Below, piece by piece: positions 8,515 through 17,368 of a stretch of DNA of 64,000 nucleotides. A model generated the notes under the pieces. The model was not told where the DNA came from and ran no database searches. It worked only from the letters and a program-made list of their open reading frames with translations. This stretch comes from Devosia limi DSM 17137. GTDB taxonomy: Bacteria > Pseudomonadota > Alphaproteobacteria > Rhizobiales > Devosiaceae. The DNA is taken from contig NZ_FQVC01000007.1 of assembly GCF_900128975.1 (NCBI RefSeq), forward strand, positions 62,001 through 126,000. Reading direction: 5' to 3'. Position 1 is the first letter of the stretch. Every line of letters starts with the position of its first letter. The position numbers and the translations under genes are program-made.

Positions 8515-10137
8515 ATGTCGAGCCGCCCCAAACACGCCGAAGCCAGCCTGCGCCAGGCGATGGATCACGTCCCGCAGGGGATCGCGGTGTTCGACAATGG
8601 CCTGCGCCTGCTCGCCTCCAACCAGCGCTACAATACCCTGCTGGCGCTGCCCGAGGCGCTGATCAAGCCAGGAACGCCGCTATTCGATATCGCGCTTTAT
8701 CTGGGGGATCGCGGCGATCTGGGGCCCGGCGATCCGGCGCGGCTGGCGATCGAGCGGATTAACCTGCTCACCGCAGCCCCAACCACGGTGACGCAGCGGC
8801 TGGGCACGGGCGGACAAACACTGGAATTTCATTCGAGCCGCCTGCCCGATGGCGGGCTGGTCATTGCGTTTTCCGACGTGACCGCGCGGGTCAAGGCCGA
8901 GCGCGAACTGGAGCGGATGAACCAGTCGCTGGAGGGGCGGGTCGAGGAGCGGACCGCCGACCTGACGCGGGTCAATGCCGAACTCGAAATTGCCCGGGCC
9001 AAGGCCGATGCGGCCAATCACGACAAGACGCGGTTCCTGGCGGCCGCCAGCCATGACCTGCTGCAGCCGCTCAATGCAGCGCGGCTCTATACCTCGACGC
9101 TGATCGAGCGCTCCAAATCGACGGGGCTGGCGGAGCTGGCCAATTCCATCGAGGCATCGCTGACGGCCGTGGAAGACATCATGTCCGCGCTACTCGATAT
9201 TTCGCGGATCGACAGCGGGGCGCTGCGCCCGGCGCCGGCCCCGGTCAATGCACGCGACCTGCTGAAAAAAATCGAGGTCGAGTTCGGTCCGATGGCACGC
9301 GAGCGCAATATCACCCTCAAGATCGTGCCGACGCGGGCGACGGTGATCGTCGACAAGATGCTGGTCGGGCGCATCGTGCAGAACCTGGTCTCCAACGCCA
9401 TCAAGTATACGCCACAGGGCGGCAAGGTGCTGGTCGGATTGCGGCGGCGCGGCAGCCGGATGCGGCTCGACGTGATCGATACCGGGATCGGCTTCAACCG
9501 TGATCAACACAGACTGCTGTTTGCCGAGTTTTCGCGGCTGGAGCGCGGTGCGCGCATGGCGCAGGGACTGGGGCTGGGGCTATCGATCGTGCAGCGACTG
9601 GTGGCGGCGCTGGGGCTGACGCTGGAGCTGGACAGCGTCGAGGGACGCGGCTCGCGGTTTTCGCTGTTCCTGCCAGCCACGCGGACCATGCGGGCGCCCG
9701 ACGATATCGGTTCGGCGCCGAGCGAGACCAATTTCGGCACCATGGATCTCAAGATCCTCTGCGTCGACAATGAGCGGGCAATCCTGGAGGCGATGGAGGG
9801 GCTGCTGAGCCATTGGGGCTGCGATGTGCGCACGGCGCTGTCGCTCAAGCAGATCGACCGGGAACGGCTGCTGGAGGGCTGGTATCCGGACCTGGTGCTG
9901 ATGGATTATCACCTCGACCAGACCTCGGGCCTGGATGCGGTGGAATGGCTGCGCCACAATGTGGGTGGGCACCTGCCCGCGGCGCTGGTGACGGCCGACC
10001 GCAGCCCGGCGGTGCGGGCGCTGGCCGAGGAGCGCGGCATTGCCGTGGTGACCAAGCCGGTCAAGCCGGCCGCGCTGCGGGCGGCGATCAGCGGGCTGGC
10101 GAACCAGACCCGCAGCATCAACAAGAAGCCGGCCTAA
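8515..10137 (+). CDS. Hybrid PAS sensor histidine kinase/response regulator
   Basis: A 540-residue soluble hybrid kinase. Order: PAS domain (about 15-125), coiled linker (125-165), HisKA with FLAAASHDLLQPLNAARLY (phospho-acceptor His180), HATPase with N box IVQNLVSNAIKYTPQGG, G1 DVIDTGIGF and G2 GLGLGLSIVQRL, then a C-terminal receiver with LVLMDYHLDQTSG (Asp464). The architecture matches the NahK/ErcS group. The start is uncertain: the frame is open back to 8314, but homology begins at the ATG at 8515, where the binding site is weak. The convergent LuxR-type response regulator downstream is a plausible partner. No membrane helix is present, so it probably senses a cytoplasmic signal. Confidence 0.88.
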   Translation: MSSRPKHAEASLRQAMDHVPQGIAVFDNGLRLLASNQRYNTLLALPEALIKPGTPLFDIALYLGDRGDLGPGDPARLAIERINLLTAAPTTVTQRLGTGGQTLEFHSSRLPDGGLVIAFSDVTARVKAERELERMNQSLEGRVEERTADLTRVNAELEIARAKADAANHDKTRFLAAASHDLLQPLNAARLYTSTLIERSKSTGLAELANSIEASLTAVEDIMSALLDISRIDSGALRPAPAPVNARDLLKKIEVEFGPMARERNITLKIVPTRATVIVDKMLVGRIVQNLVSNAIKYTPQGGKVLVGLRRRGSRMRLDVIDTGIGFNRDQHRLLFAEFSRLERGARMAQGLGLGLSIVQRLVAALGLTLELDSVEGRGSRFSLFLPATRTMRAPDDIGSAPSETNFGTMDLKILCVDNERAILEAMEGLLSHWGCDVRTALSLKQIDRERLLEGWYPDLVLMDYHLDQTSGLDAVEWLRHNVGGHLPAALVTADRSPAVRALAEERGIAVVTKPVKPAALRAAISGLANQTRSINKKPA

Positions 10138-10170
10138 GGGGACATAGGGGCACGTCATCCCCGGTTCCCC

Positions 10171-10200
10171 CGTCATTGCCCGGCTTGTCCGGGCAATCCA
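10171..10200. repeat. Dispersed palindromic intergenic repeat, copy 1
   Basis: A 30-base element built on TTGCCCGG...CCGGGCAA. It matches the element at 21051-21080 in 29 of 30 positions. Similar 'GTCATTGCCCGGCTTG' elements are widespread between genes of Hyphomicrobiales. It lies between the stops of two convergent genes. Confidence 0.8.
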
Positions 10201-10317
10201 GTTTTGCTGGCATGTCCAGGCAGATCGACCCCCCGGACGTGCCGGATAGGAGAGTCTGAGGGGATCGATGGTCCCCCTGGATGGCAGCCGCGATAGCCGC
10301 GCTGCCGGGCGAAGCTG

Positions 10318-10992
10318 TCAAACCTTGTCGGCGGTGCCGATGGAGAACAGGGCTTCAAACTGCCCCTCTTCGATGCGGGCAGCAGCGATGACGGCCTGGG
10401 TACGGCTATCGACATCGAGCTTCTGCAGGATGGCCGAAACGTGCGCCTTGACCGTGGCTTCGGAGATGGTCAGCTCATAGGCGATCTGCTTGTTCATCAA
10501 GCCGTCGCTCAGCATCATCAGCACGCGCACCTGCTGCGGTGTCAGCGTCGAGAGGCGCCGCATCAACGCGGTGTGGTCATCCTCGCCGCCCAGCGCCATG
10601 CCTTCGGGCACGAAAACCTCGCCCGACAGCACGGTTTCGATGGCGCGGCGGATTTCGGTGGGGCCGACCGATTTGTGCAGATAGCCGGCGGCGCCGAGTT
10701 CGAAGGCGCGGCGCACCACGGTGCCATCCTCGACCGCCGAAATGATCATCACCGGAATATCGGGATATTGGGCGCGCAGCAGCAGCAGGCCGGAAAAGCC
10801 CCGCACGCCGGGCATGTTGAGATCGAGCAGCACCAGATCGCAATCGCGATCGGTTTCCAGCGCGGCACTGAGGCTGGCCAGGTCGCCGGCCTCCTCGACC
10901 GAGACGGTGGCATCGCCGCCAGCCAGGGTCTGGCGCAGCGCGGCGCGGAACAGGGGATGATCGTCGACGATGATGATGCGGCGGCGCGTCAT
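10318..10992 (-). CDS. LuxR/NarL-type response regulator
   Basis: A 224-residue two-component response regulator. The receiver (about 5-120) is canonical: DD at 10-11, phospho-acceptor Asp57 in LVLLDLNMPG, Ser85 in IISA and Lys107 in YLHKSVG. The C-terminal LuxR helix-turn-helix (about 155-215) has LTPQQVRVLMMLSDGLMNKQ and ISEATVKAHVSAIL. I chose the ATG at 10992, preceded by GAGGAG, over a longer frame. It converges on the hybrid kinase gene, and this pairing resembles ErcS/ErdR-type systems that control oxidation of alcohols, so functional pairing is likely but not proven. Confidence 0.88.
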   Translation of the reverse strand: MTRRRIIIVDDHPLFRAALRQTLAGGDATVSVEEAGDLASLSAALETDRDCDLVLLDLNMPGVRGFSGLLLLRAQYPDIPVMIISAVEDGTVVRRAFELGAAGYLHKSVGPTEIRRAIETVLSGEVFVPEGMALGGEDDHTALMRRLSTLTPQQVRVLMMLSDGLMNKQIAYELTISEATVKAHVSAILQKLDVDSRTQAVIAAARIEEGQFEALFSIGTADKV

Positions 10993-11116
10993 GGTCTGCG
11001 CTACTCCTCGGCCGGGGTCCGGCATGTGTATTGGTCCGTTTCCTAGCGTACCGTGGCGGCATCCCCGCATCAAATCAGCAGTTTGGCGGGGTCAGCATTG
11101 CATAATGCAGCAAGGC

Positions 11117-11131
11117 TTAACGGGTTCTTTA
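11117..11131. promoter_or_regulatory. Near-match to a CtrA box before the PodJ-like gene
   Basis: TTAA-N7-TTTA differs at one base from the CtrA consensus TTAA-N7-TTAA and lies about 80 bases before the start of a polarity gene. podJ is cell-cycle controlled in relatives. A single degenerate match is weak evidence. Confidence 0.3.
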
Positions 11132-11210
11132 CCATGTTTTCCCAAGAGTGAACCTCATTCCTTCGTGCTGAATCGCGAGGGGCACAGAGTTTCATGGACA
11201 GGGACCGAAC

Positions 11211-14200
11211 ATGGCCCGAGCCTTCCCACTTTCGGACAATGCCGAACTGGCACTCGACCCGCAGCCCGGCGAATGGCAGGCCTTGCGGGGCGAACTTGTC
11301 GCCCTGCTGGACCAGGTCGAAGGGCGCTATGCGCCGCCGGAACGCGTCGACCCCGCCTATGAGGGGCTGGCAGCGCGGGTGCGCAATCTGCGCGATCAGG
11401 TTGTGCGGCCAGAGCCGGCCGTGCGCCGCCGCGAGGCGCTGCGCACCGTCAAGCGCGCTGTTGACCGTTTCAGCGAGCGCGATGAAGCCCTGACCGCCGG
11501 CGAAACTGATTCGCTGGCCTCCGCGATTGCCGAAATCCGCAGTCGCCAGTTTTCCACCCCAGCAGCAGCACTCGGCCGCCGCCCGGTCGACAGCCCCGAA
11601 TTCCGCGATCTCGCGGCACTGGTCGGGGGGCTTTCCGGGCGCCTGGAACAGCTCGAGGGTGAACTCAAGCAGCAGCGCGCCAGCAATGGCAGCGTGCGCG
11701 AAGTGGCCAGCCAGGTCGAGCAGCTGACTCATGTGGTCGAACTGCTGGCCGGTGCTGTCGGCGAAACCGGGCAGGTCAAGCGCCTTGAAGCCCAGATCGC
11801 GGGCCTGGCGCAACTGATCGGCGACGCGCCCAAGGTCGATCTTTCGGCGATCAATACCCGTCTCGATGACGTTTCGGCCACGGTCGGCAAGTTGGCCGAG
11901 CTGCAGGCCCAGCAAATGGAGCGCGAGATTGTTCGCGCCGACCGCAGCGAGGCCCAGGACGGCGACGAGCTGCTCGCTCCGGCAATGCATGCCATCGAAA
12001 AAAGCGTGCGCAATGTCTATGATCGGATCGATGCGATCGAAAAGAGCGTGTCGCTCTCGGCCAATGAATTCGAGCAGCTGACCAGCGAAATGGCCAGCTT
12101 CACCCAGGCGATGCGCGACCGCGATGCGGCACCTGATGCCCTGGTGGCCAAGATCGATGCGCTGACAGCCGATATCGGCCGCTTTGAGGGCGCCAATGGA
12201 GACGTTGCCGGGCTGAAGGATGATATTTCGGCGCTGCGCGACGTGCTGACGGCTGGCATGGAGCCCCGCTTCAACCGCATAGAAAGCCAGATCGAAGCGT
12301 TGTCGGAACAGCTGGCAACGCCTCGCGCCGAAGGCGCGAGCAAGCAGATCGAAACCCAGCTCAAGCTGCTGATGACGCGCATGGACGAGACCGGCGCCCA
12401 GCTCGATGGGCTGGCGCGGCTCTATGGCCAGGACGAACCCAGCGTGAAGCCCGATTTCGAGGCTTTGGCGCAGATGGTGGCCGAGAAGACCTCGACCGCT
12501 TTCTCCAGCAAGGCTCCAGCGGTCGCCATGGTCAGCGACAGCAGCATGGCCGCGCTCGAAACGCGGATGACGGCGCTGTTCAACACCGCCGGCAAGGACA
12601 CTGCCGAGCGGCTGGCGCGCCTGGAAACGGCGCTGAACGATCGCCAGAACCGCACCGATGCCGCCAAGGCGGAAATTGCCAGGGCAGAGCCCGGCAAGGC
12701 CGAACTGCCCCGCCCCAAGCTGCCACCAATCCCGACCGAAGCCCCGGTCGAGGAAGCGGATGAGCAGCGCTCGGCGCTCGACGCCATGCTGGCCGCGCTA
12801 TCGAACAACAAGGGCGATGCGATGCCGGCCAATCCGGCCGACGACGCGCCGCTGATCGATCCGGGCTTCAAGGATAACGGGCCGATCCAGGTCGCTATGG
12901 AGGCCAAGACCGCACCGAGCCAGCCGCTGCCGGAAGCGACGCCATCGGTTGCCAGCGTTGCCGAACCTGTCGTGGAGCCGCCTGCCCCCGCCATCACTGC
13001 CAAGCCCGCCTTTGATCCGGCCAGCGTGGTCCGGCCGCCGCGGCCGCAGTCGAGCCTGACCGACGGCCTTGATCCATTTGCGCCCGAGGCGCAGGCCAAT
13101 GCCGAGCCTGCAACGGCCGAACCCATGGTCAACCAGAACAGCACCAGCACATTCGTGGCTGCCGCCCGGCGCGCCCAGCGCGCCAAGCAGGAAAACGAAG
13201 GTGCCTCGGTTGGCGCGTCGGCCAACTCGCTGATCAGCCGCGCCCTGGCGCGGGTGATGCCGACCCAGCCTGCCCCGGCAACGGACGAAATGGCTGAAGC
13301 CCCGGCAAAGCCTGCCAGGGAGCCCAAGGAGCCCAGGGCGACGAAGGCACCCAAGGTGGACGCCGTCGCGCCCGAACCATTCGGCCTGCAGGACCAGGAT
13401 GTGGTGCAGACCGCGAGCTTCCTGACACGCTATCGCCGGCCGCTGCTGCTGGCGGCGACGCTGGCAGCTGTGTCGATGCTGGCCCTCAACCTGGTGCTGC
13501 AGCGCACGGCCCCGAGCCGGGCCGACGTCGAGCCGGCCTCCGCCGCGGCCACTGCACCAGCAATGGTGCCGATGAGCGCAGAACCGATGGCGACCGACGA
13601 TAGTGCGGCCCTGGTGTCGCCGACGCCGCGCGTTATCGAGATGGTGGACAATACGGCCACCGGCTCGATCAATCCGCCGACAGCAATGAGCTTTTCCAAG
13701 CGCCCCGAAATGACGCCGATGCCGGACAGCCTCACCGCCGCAACAGGCAGCGAGATGTCAGCGCTCGACGCACCAACGCTGCAGGCCCCCACGCCGGGCG
13801 GTGGCGCTATCGCTGAAGCCTTCGAGTTGCCGCCCGAAGCGCTTGGACCGCTGGAACTGCGCCAGGCTGCTGCCAATGGCGAGGCTCGCGCTCAGTTCGA
13901 AATCGCCGCGATCTATAGCGAAGGCCGCGCCGTGCCGCAGGATTTCGCGGCCGCCGCGACCTGGTATGAACGTGCGGCGGCCCAGGGCTTCGTGCCGGCA
14001 CAATATCGCCTGGGCAATCTCTATGAGGTGGGTTCGGGGGTCGATAAGGATATCGAGATCGCCAAGCTCTGGTATCAGCGCGGCGCCGAGGCGGGCAACC
14101 GCATGGCCATGCACAATCTGGCGGCGCTTTATGCGGGTGGCGAGCTCGGCGAGCAGCAGTTTGAGACTGCTGCGCAATGGTTCGAGCAGGCTGCCGCACT

Positions 14201-14675
14201 GGGCATGACCGACAGCCAGTTCAATCTGGGCATGCTCTATGCCCGCGGGCTGGGCGTGAAGCAGAACCTCGAGCAGTCATATCTCTGGTTCGCACTGGCC
14301 GCCCGCAATGGCGATGTCGATGCCGGCAAGGCCCGCGACGATATTGTGCGTTCGCTGTCGGCCGAAACGGTCAAGACGCTCGACGAAACGATTGCTGCCT
14401 GGAAGGCCGACCCGATCGAGCTGGCGGCCAATTTCGCCCCTATCGGCACCTGGTCACCCAGTTTTGATCCGGGCGAAGTGATCGCCTCCAAGCCGGTTGT
14501 GTCCAAGGTTCAGGAAGCGTTGACCAAGCTGGGATATGATATTGGAACGCCCGATGGCATGGCCGGTCCAAAGACTGCCGAAGCCATCAAGGCATTCGAA
14601 CGCGGAACGGGCATGAGCGAGAGCGGCCTGGTCAATCCGCGACTACTGGCCGTGCTGGGCAGCCAGCCGGTCTGA
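11211..14675 (+). CDS. podJ: PodJ-like polar scaffold protein (Sel1 repeats, peptidoglycan-binding)
   Basis: A 1154-residue membrane scaffold. The N-terminal about 640 residues are cytoplasmic, mostly long coiled coil, then a Pro/Ala-rich linker. One transmembrane helix follows at about 742-763 (PLLLAATLAAVSMLALNLVL). The periplasmic part has Sel1-like repeats (about 885-1050; for example ARAQFEIAAIYSEGRAVPQD) and a C-terminal peptidoglycan-binding_1 domain (about 1095-1150; KVQEALTKLGYDIGTPDGMA). This order is that of PodJ/PodJL, which organises the new pole in Alphaproteobacteria. AGGGA precedes the ATG. It is a single gene followed by a hairpin. Confidence 0.87.
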   Translation: MARAFPLSDNAELALDPQPGEWQALRGELVALLDQVEGRYAPPERVDPAYEGLAARVRNLRDQVVRPEPAVRRREALRTVKRAVDRFSERDEALTAGETDSLASAIAEIRSRQFSTPAAALGRRPVDSPEFRDLAALVGGLSGRLEQLEGELKQQRASNGSVREVASQVEQLTHVVELLAGAVGETGQVKRLEAQIAGLAQLIGDAPKVDLSAINTRLDDVSATVGKLAELQAQQMEREIVRADRSEAQDGDELLAPAMHAIEKSVRNVYDRIDAIEKSVSLSANEFEQLTSEMASFTQAMRDRDAAPDALVAKIDALTADIGRFEGANGDVAGLKDDISALRDVLTAGMEPRFNRIESQIEALSEQLATPRAEGASKQIETQLKLLMTRMDETGAQLDGLARLYGQDEPSVKPDFEALAQMVAEKTSTAFSSKAPAVAMVSDSSMAALETRMTALFNTAGKDTAERLARLETALNDRQNRTDAAKAEIARAEPGKAELPRPKLPPIPTEAPVEEADEQRSALDAMLAALSNNKGDAMPANPADDAPLIDPGFKDNGPIQVAMEAKTAPSQPLPEATPSVASVAEPVVEPPAPAITAKPAFDPASVVRPPRPQSSLTDGLDPFAPEAQANAEPATAEPMVNQNSTSTFVAAARRAQRAKQENEGASVGASANSLISRALARVMPTQPAPATDEMAEAPAKPAREPKEPRATKAPKVDAVAPEPFGLQDQDVVQTASFLTRYRRPLLLAATLAAVSMLALNLVLQRTAPSRADVEPASAAATAPAMVPMSAEPMATDDSAALVSPTPRVIEMVDNTATGSINPPTAMSFSKRPEMTPMPDSLTAATGSEMSALDAPTLQAPTPGGGAIAEAFELPPEALGPLELRQAAANGEARAQFEIAAIYSEGRAVPQDFAAAATWYERAAAQGFVPAQYRLGNLYEVGSGVDKDIEIAKLWYQRGAEAGNRMAMHNLAALYAGGELGEQQFETAAQWFEQAAALGMTDSQFNLGMLYARGLGVKQNLEQSYLWFALAARNGDVDAGKARDDIVRSLSAETVKTLDETIAAWKADPIELAANFAPIGTWSPSFDPGEVIASKPVVSKVQEALTKLGYDIGTPDGMAGPKTAEAIKAFERGTGMSESGLVNPRLLAVLGSQPV

Positions 14676-14693
14676 CGCAGGCATATCTGCGTC
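14674..14693 (+). terminator. Stem-loop at the end of the PodJ-like gene
   Basis: GACGCAG and CTGCGTC pair with a 6-base loop, starting inside the stop codon. The following bases (GAACTTGGTTT) give only a poor T run, so it may terminate weakly or protect the 3' end. Confidence 0.5.
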
Positions 14694-14873
14694 GAACTTG
14701 GTTTGACACTCGGCTTGGGGCGAATTAAGCCCCCAGCATCACTCGGGTCCTGAGCGCGGCGGTGCCGCGAAACTTCCCGGCGCAGCGCGTCTGGAGGCTA
14801 TCGGGTCCATATCTATGATTGGCGCACGATCCCGGCTGGGCTCGTGCATAATGTGCTTGAACGGAACAGGGTC

Positions 14874-15806
14874 TTGCAGATTTATCTGCCGATCGCAGAG
14901 CTTTCCGTAAACCTCTTCTTTCTCGTGGGGATCGGAGGGGCGGTCGGTTTCCTGTCGGGCCTGTTTGGCGTCGGCGGTGGCTTTCTGTTGACGCCCCTCC
15001 TGATCTTTTCCGGCGTTCCCGTGCCGGTTGCCGTGGCCTCGGTCACCGGCCAGGTGGTGGCGGCGTCGACCTCGGGGGCCCTCAGCCATTACAGACGCGG
15101 CGGCATCGATCTGCATCTGGTGATGTATCTGATCCTTTCAGGGATCCTCGGCGCTTTTGGCGGCGTTGCCGTCTTCGACATCCTGCGGGATGCGGGCCAG
15201 CTGGACCTGGTCATCTCGCTGGGCTTTCTGATCCTGCTTGGTTTTGTCGGCGTCGTCATGCTGATCGAGGCGGGCCGCGCCATCCTCAAGCAGCGCAAGG
15301 GCGTCGTGGTGCGTGAGCGGCTGCCCAACCAGCACAACTGGATGCACGGCCTGCCGATGCGGGTACGGTTCAAGAAGTCGCGGCTCTATATCAGTGTCTT
15401 GCCGGTGCTGGTGATCGGCCTGTTCATCGGCTTTGTCGGTTCGCTGCTGGGCATTGGCGGCGGCTTCATCATGGTGCCGGCGCTGGTCTATCTGCTGCGG
15501 GTGCCGGGTAATGTGGTGATCGGCACCTCGCTGGCGCAGGTGGTGGCGATGATGGCGGCGACCACCATCCTGCACGCGGTGCAGAGCCAGAGCGTGGATA
15601 TTCTGCTCGCCTTCTGCCTGATGGTCGGTGGCGTTGCCGGAGCCCAGTTTGGCGCGGCGGCCGGCAAGCAGTTGCGCGGCGAGCAGTTGCGGGGCCTTTT
15701 GGCACTGCTGGTGTTGGCCGTGGCCATCCGGTTTGGACTGTCGCTGGTGCTGACCCCGGCCGATCCGTTCAGCATGGCTGTGGTCAGCCCCGGGAGCGCA
15801 TCGTGA
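14874..15806 (+). CDS. TauE/SafE-family sulfite/organosulfonate exporter-like permease
   Basis: A roughly 310-residue polytopic membrane protein with two related halves, each with the family's glycine motif: GFLSGLFGVGGGFLLTPLLI near the start and FVGSLLGIGGGFIMVPALVY in the second half. About eight membrane helices are expected. The family moves sulfite, sulfoacetate or related anions across the inner membrane. I prefer the TTG at 14874 (start MQIYLPIAELSVN, close to GGAACAGGG); an ATG at 14844 in frame is the alternative. Its stop overlaps the GTG of the TIGR02186 gene, a pairing known in Rhizobiales, so they probably act together. Confidence 0.85.
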   Translation: MQIYLPIAELSVNLFFLVGIGGAVGFLSGLFGVGGGFLLTPLLIFSGVPVPVAVASVTGQVVAASTSGALSHYRRGGIDLHLVMYLILSGILGAFGGVAVFDILRDAGQLDLVISLGFLILLGFVGVVMLIEAGRAILKQRKGVVVRERLPNQHNWMHGLPMRVRFKKSRLYISVLPVLVIGLFIGFVGSLLGIGGGFIMVPALVYLLRVPGNVVIGTSLAQVVAMMAATTILHAVQSQSVDILLAFCLMVGGVAGAQFGAAAGKQLRGEQLRGLLALLVLAVAIRFGLSLVLTPADPFSMAVVSPGSAS

Positions 15807-16570
15807 GGCCGTCGCGCATCATCGCGGCACTGGCGCTGCTGGTGGGGCTGGCTGCGCCTGCAGGCGCAGCGCGGCTGATCTCGCAGATGTCCAACGACAC
15901 GATCGAGATCACCTCGAGCTTTGATGGCGAACGCATGTCGTTCTTTGGCGCCATCGTGCCCGATAGCGGTTCGGAAGACCTGGTCGTCAAGGGCCCGTTC
16001 CATGTGGTGATCGTGGTGGTCGGCCCGACGGCGGACCGGGTGGCGCGGCAGAAGACGCACAATTTCGGCATCTGGCTCAATACCGACCAGGTAACGTTCC
16101 GTCGCTTCCCAAGCTATTTCCACGTGCTCTCGAGCGGGCGGCTGCGCGACATCACCGATGTGACGACGCTGACCACGCAGTTCATCCTGCCGGAGTCCCA
16201 TACGCTGAAGCCCAATGAGGCGGGCTGGTGGAAGACGGCGGTGTTCGGGCGCGAACTGGTACGGCTGATGACCGAGGAAGAGCTGTTCGGGGTCAACCAG
16301 AATGCGGTCAACTTCCTCTCCGAGAACGTCTATTCGGCCCGGCTGACGCTGCCAAGCAATGCCCCGCCGGGGTCCTATCTGGCGCTGACCTATGTGTTCC
16401 GCAATGGCGAAATCATCGCCCGCAAGTCGGAAGGCTTTGCGGTGCGCAAGATCGGCTTCGAGCGTTTCCTGGCACTCGCTGCCGTGCAGCAGCCCCTGCT
16501 TTACGGGCTGATCTGCGTGATCCTGGCGCTGTTTACCGGATGGCTGGGCGGCCTGATTTTCAGGCGGTAG
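15803..16570 (+). CDS. TIGR02186-family periplasmic/membrane protein
   Basis: A 255-residue protein with a signal peptide (residues 1-23, LALLVGLAAPAGAARL), a conserved beta-rich domain beginning LISQMSNDTIEITSSFDGER, and one C-terminal transmembrane helix (about 230-252, LLYGLICVILALFTGWLGGL). This is the family defined as lying next to TauE/SafE permeases in Rhizobiales; its biochemical role is unknown. The GTG start overlaps the permease stop by four bases, so translation is coupled. A membrane-anchored accessory subunit of the exporter is the natural inference. Confidence 0.85.
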   Translation: MRPSRIIAALALLVGLAAPAGAARLISQMSNDTIEITSSFDGERMSFFGAIVPDSGSEDLVVKGPFHVVIVVVGPTADRVARQKTHNFGIWLNTDQVTFRRFPSYFHVLSSGRLRDITDVTTLTTQFILPESHTLKPNEAGWWKTAVFGRELVRLMTEEELFGVNQNAVNFLSENVYSARLTLPSNAPPGSYLALTYVFRNGEIIARKSEGFAVRKIGFERFLALAAVQQPLLYGLICVILALFTGWLGGLIFRR

Positions 16571-16630
16571 GCGGGCGGGCGTCGTGCTGCACGTCACGCA
16601 TGTTCAAACGCATGCGGAGTGGCAGAAAGA

Positions 16631-17341
16631 CTAACCCTGCACCAACCGCCTGGGACTGACGGGATAGAGCCGGTCCTTGCCCAGCATGGTGACTTCCAGG
16701 CTGGGCCAATGGAACAGGCCAACAAAGGCCGGGGACAAGATATTGATCGAGCCGGTGGACGCACCATAGGCGGGCAGGATCATCAGGCGATTGTCATGCA
16801 CGAAACAGGGACGACGGGTGGAGCGGCCGTTCACCAGGATTTGGGCTGCCGGATGCAGGTGGCCGGCGACAAGGCCGGGCGCATCGCGACGGGGTTCATG
16901 GGCGAGCGTGAGACCGGCTAGCTGCAGCTGGGGCAGGCATTGGCCGCCCAGCGCGTGCGGCGCGGGATCGTGATTGCCGGACAGCCAGATCCATTCGGCC
17001 ATGGCGGTCAGATTATCGAGGCGCGCGCGATCAGCGGGGGGGAGCGTGGTGGTGCCGCTATCGCGATGGAAACTGTCTCCGAGCGCAATGAGGCGCTGCG
17101 CGCCGGTGCGGCGCAGATCGCCCTCAAGGCGGCGCAGGGTCATGCCGCTATCATAGGGCGGCAGCATCTGGCCACGGGCGGCGAAGGAGCTCATTTTTTC
17201 GAGATGCAGATCGGCGACCAGCAGCGTCTGCTGGGCGTGCCAGAACAGCGCGCCCGAGGGCAGCGGCTCGAAGGTGTGTCCGGCAAAGCGCAAGATCGGG
17301 GTCTCCAGGATCTCGGCTTGATGTAAGACCTGGCTCATCAA
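16631..17341 (-). CDS. pdeM: Ligase-associated DNA damage response endonuclease PdeM
   Basis: A 236-residue calcineurin-like metallophosphoesterase. The metal-binding motifs are all present: DLHLEK near residue 44, GDSFHRD, SGNHD and GHLHP. The PdeM group is defined by its linkage to an Lhr-type helicase and, in many genomes, to an ATP-dependent DNA ligase and exonuclease. Here only the helicase is adjacent, 27 bases upstream on the same strand, so the two are probably co-transcribed; ligase and exonuclease are not in this window. A role in DNA end or strand processing is inferred from the family. Confidence 0.88.
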   Translation of the reverse strand: MMSQVLHQAEILETPILRFAGHTFEPLPSGALFWHAQQTLLVADLHLEKMSSFAARGQMLPPYDSGMTLRRLEGDLRRTGAQRLIALGDSFHRDSGTTTLPPADRARLDNLTAMAEWIWLSGNHDPAPHALGGQCLPQLQLAGLTLAHEPRRDAPGLVAGHLHPAAQILVNGRSTRRPCFVHDNRLMILPAYGASTGSINILSPAFVGLFHWPSLEVTMLGKDRLYPVSPRRLVQG

Positions 17342-17368
17342 ATTGCTCTCGTCATTCGAGCCCGGCTC

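Noticed and set aside
12422..13354. 310-codon minus-strand frame inside the PodJ-like gene
   Set aside because: Ser/Ala/Gly-rich shadow of the Pro/Ala-rich linker of the plus-strand gene, which is supported by domains on both sides.
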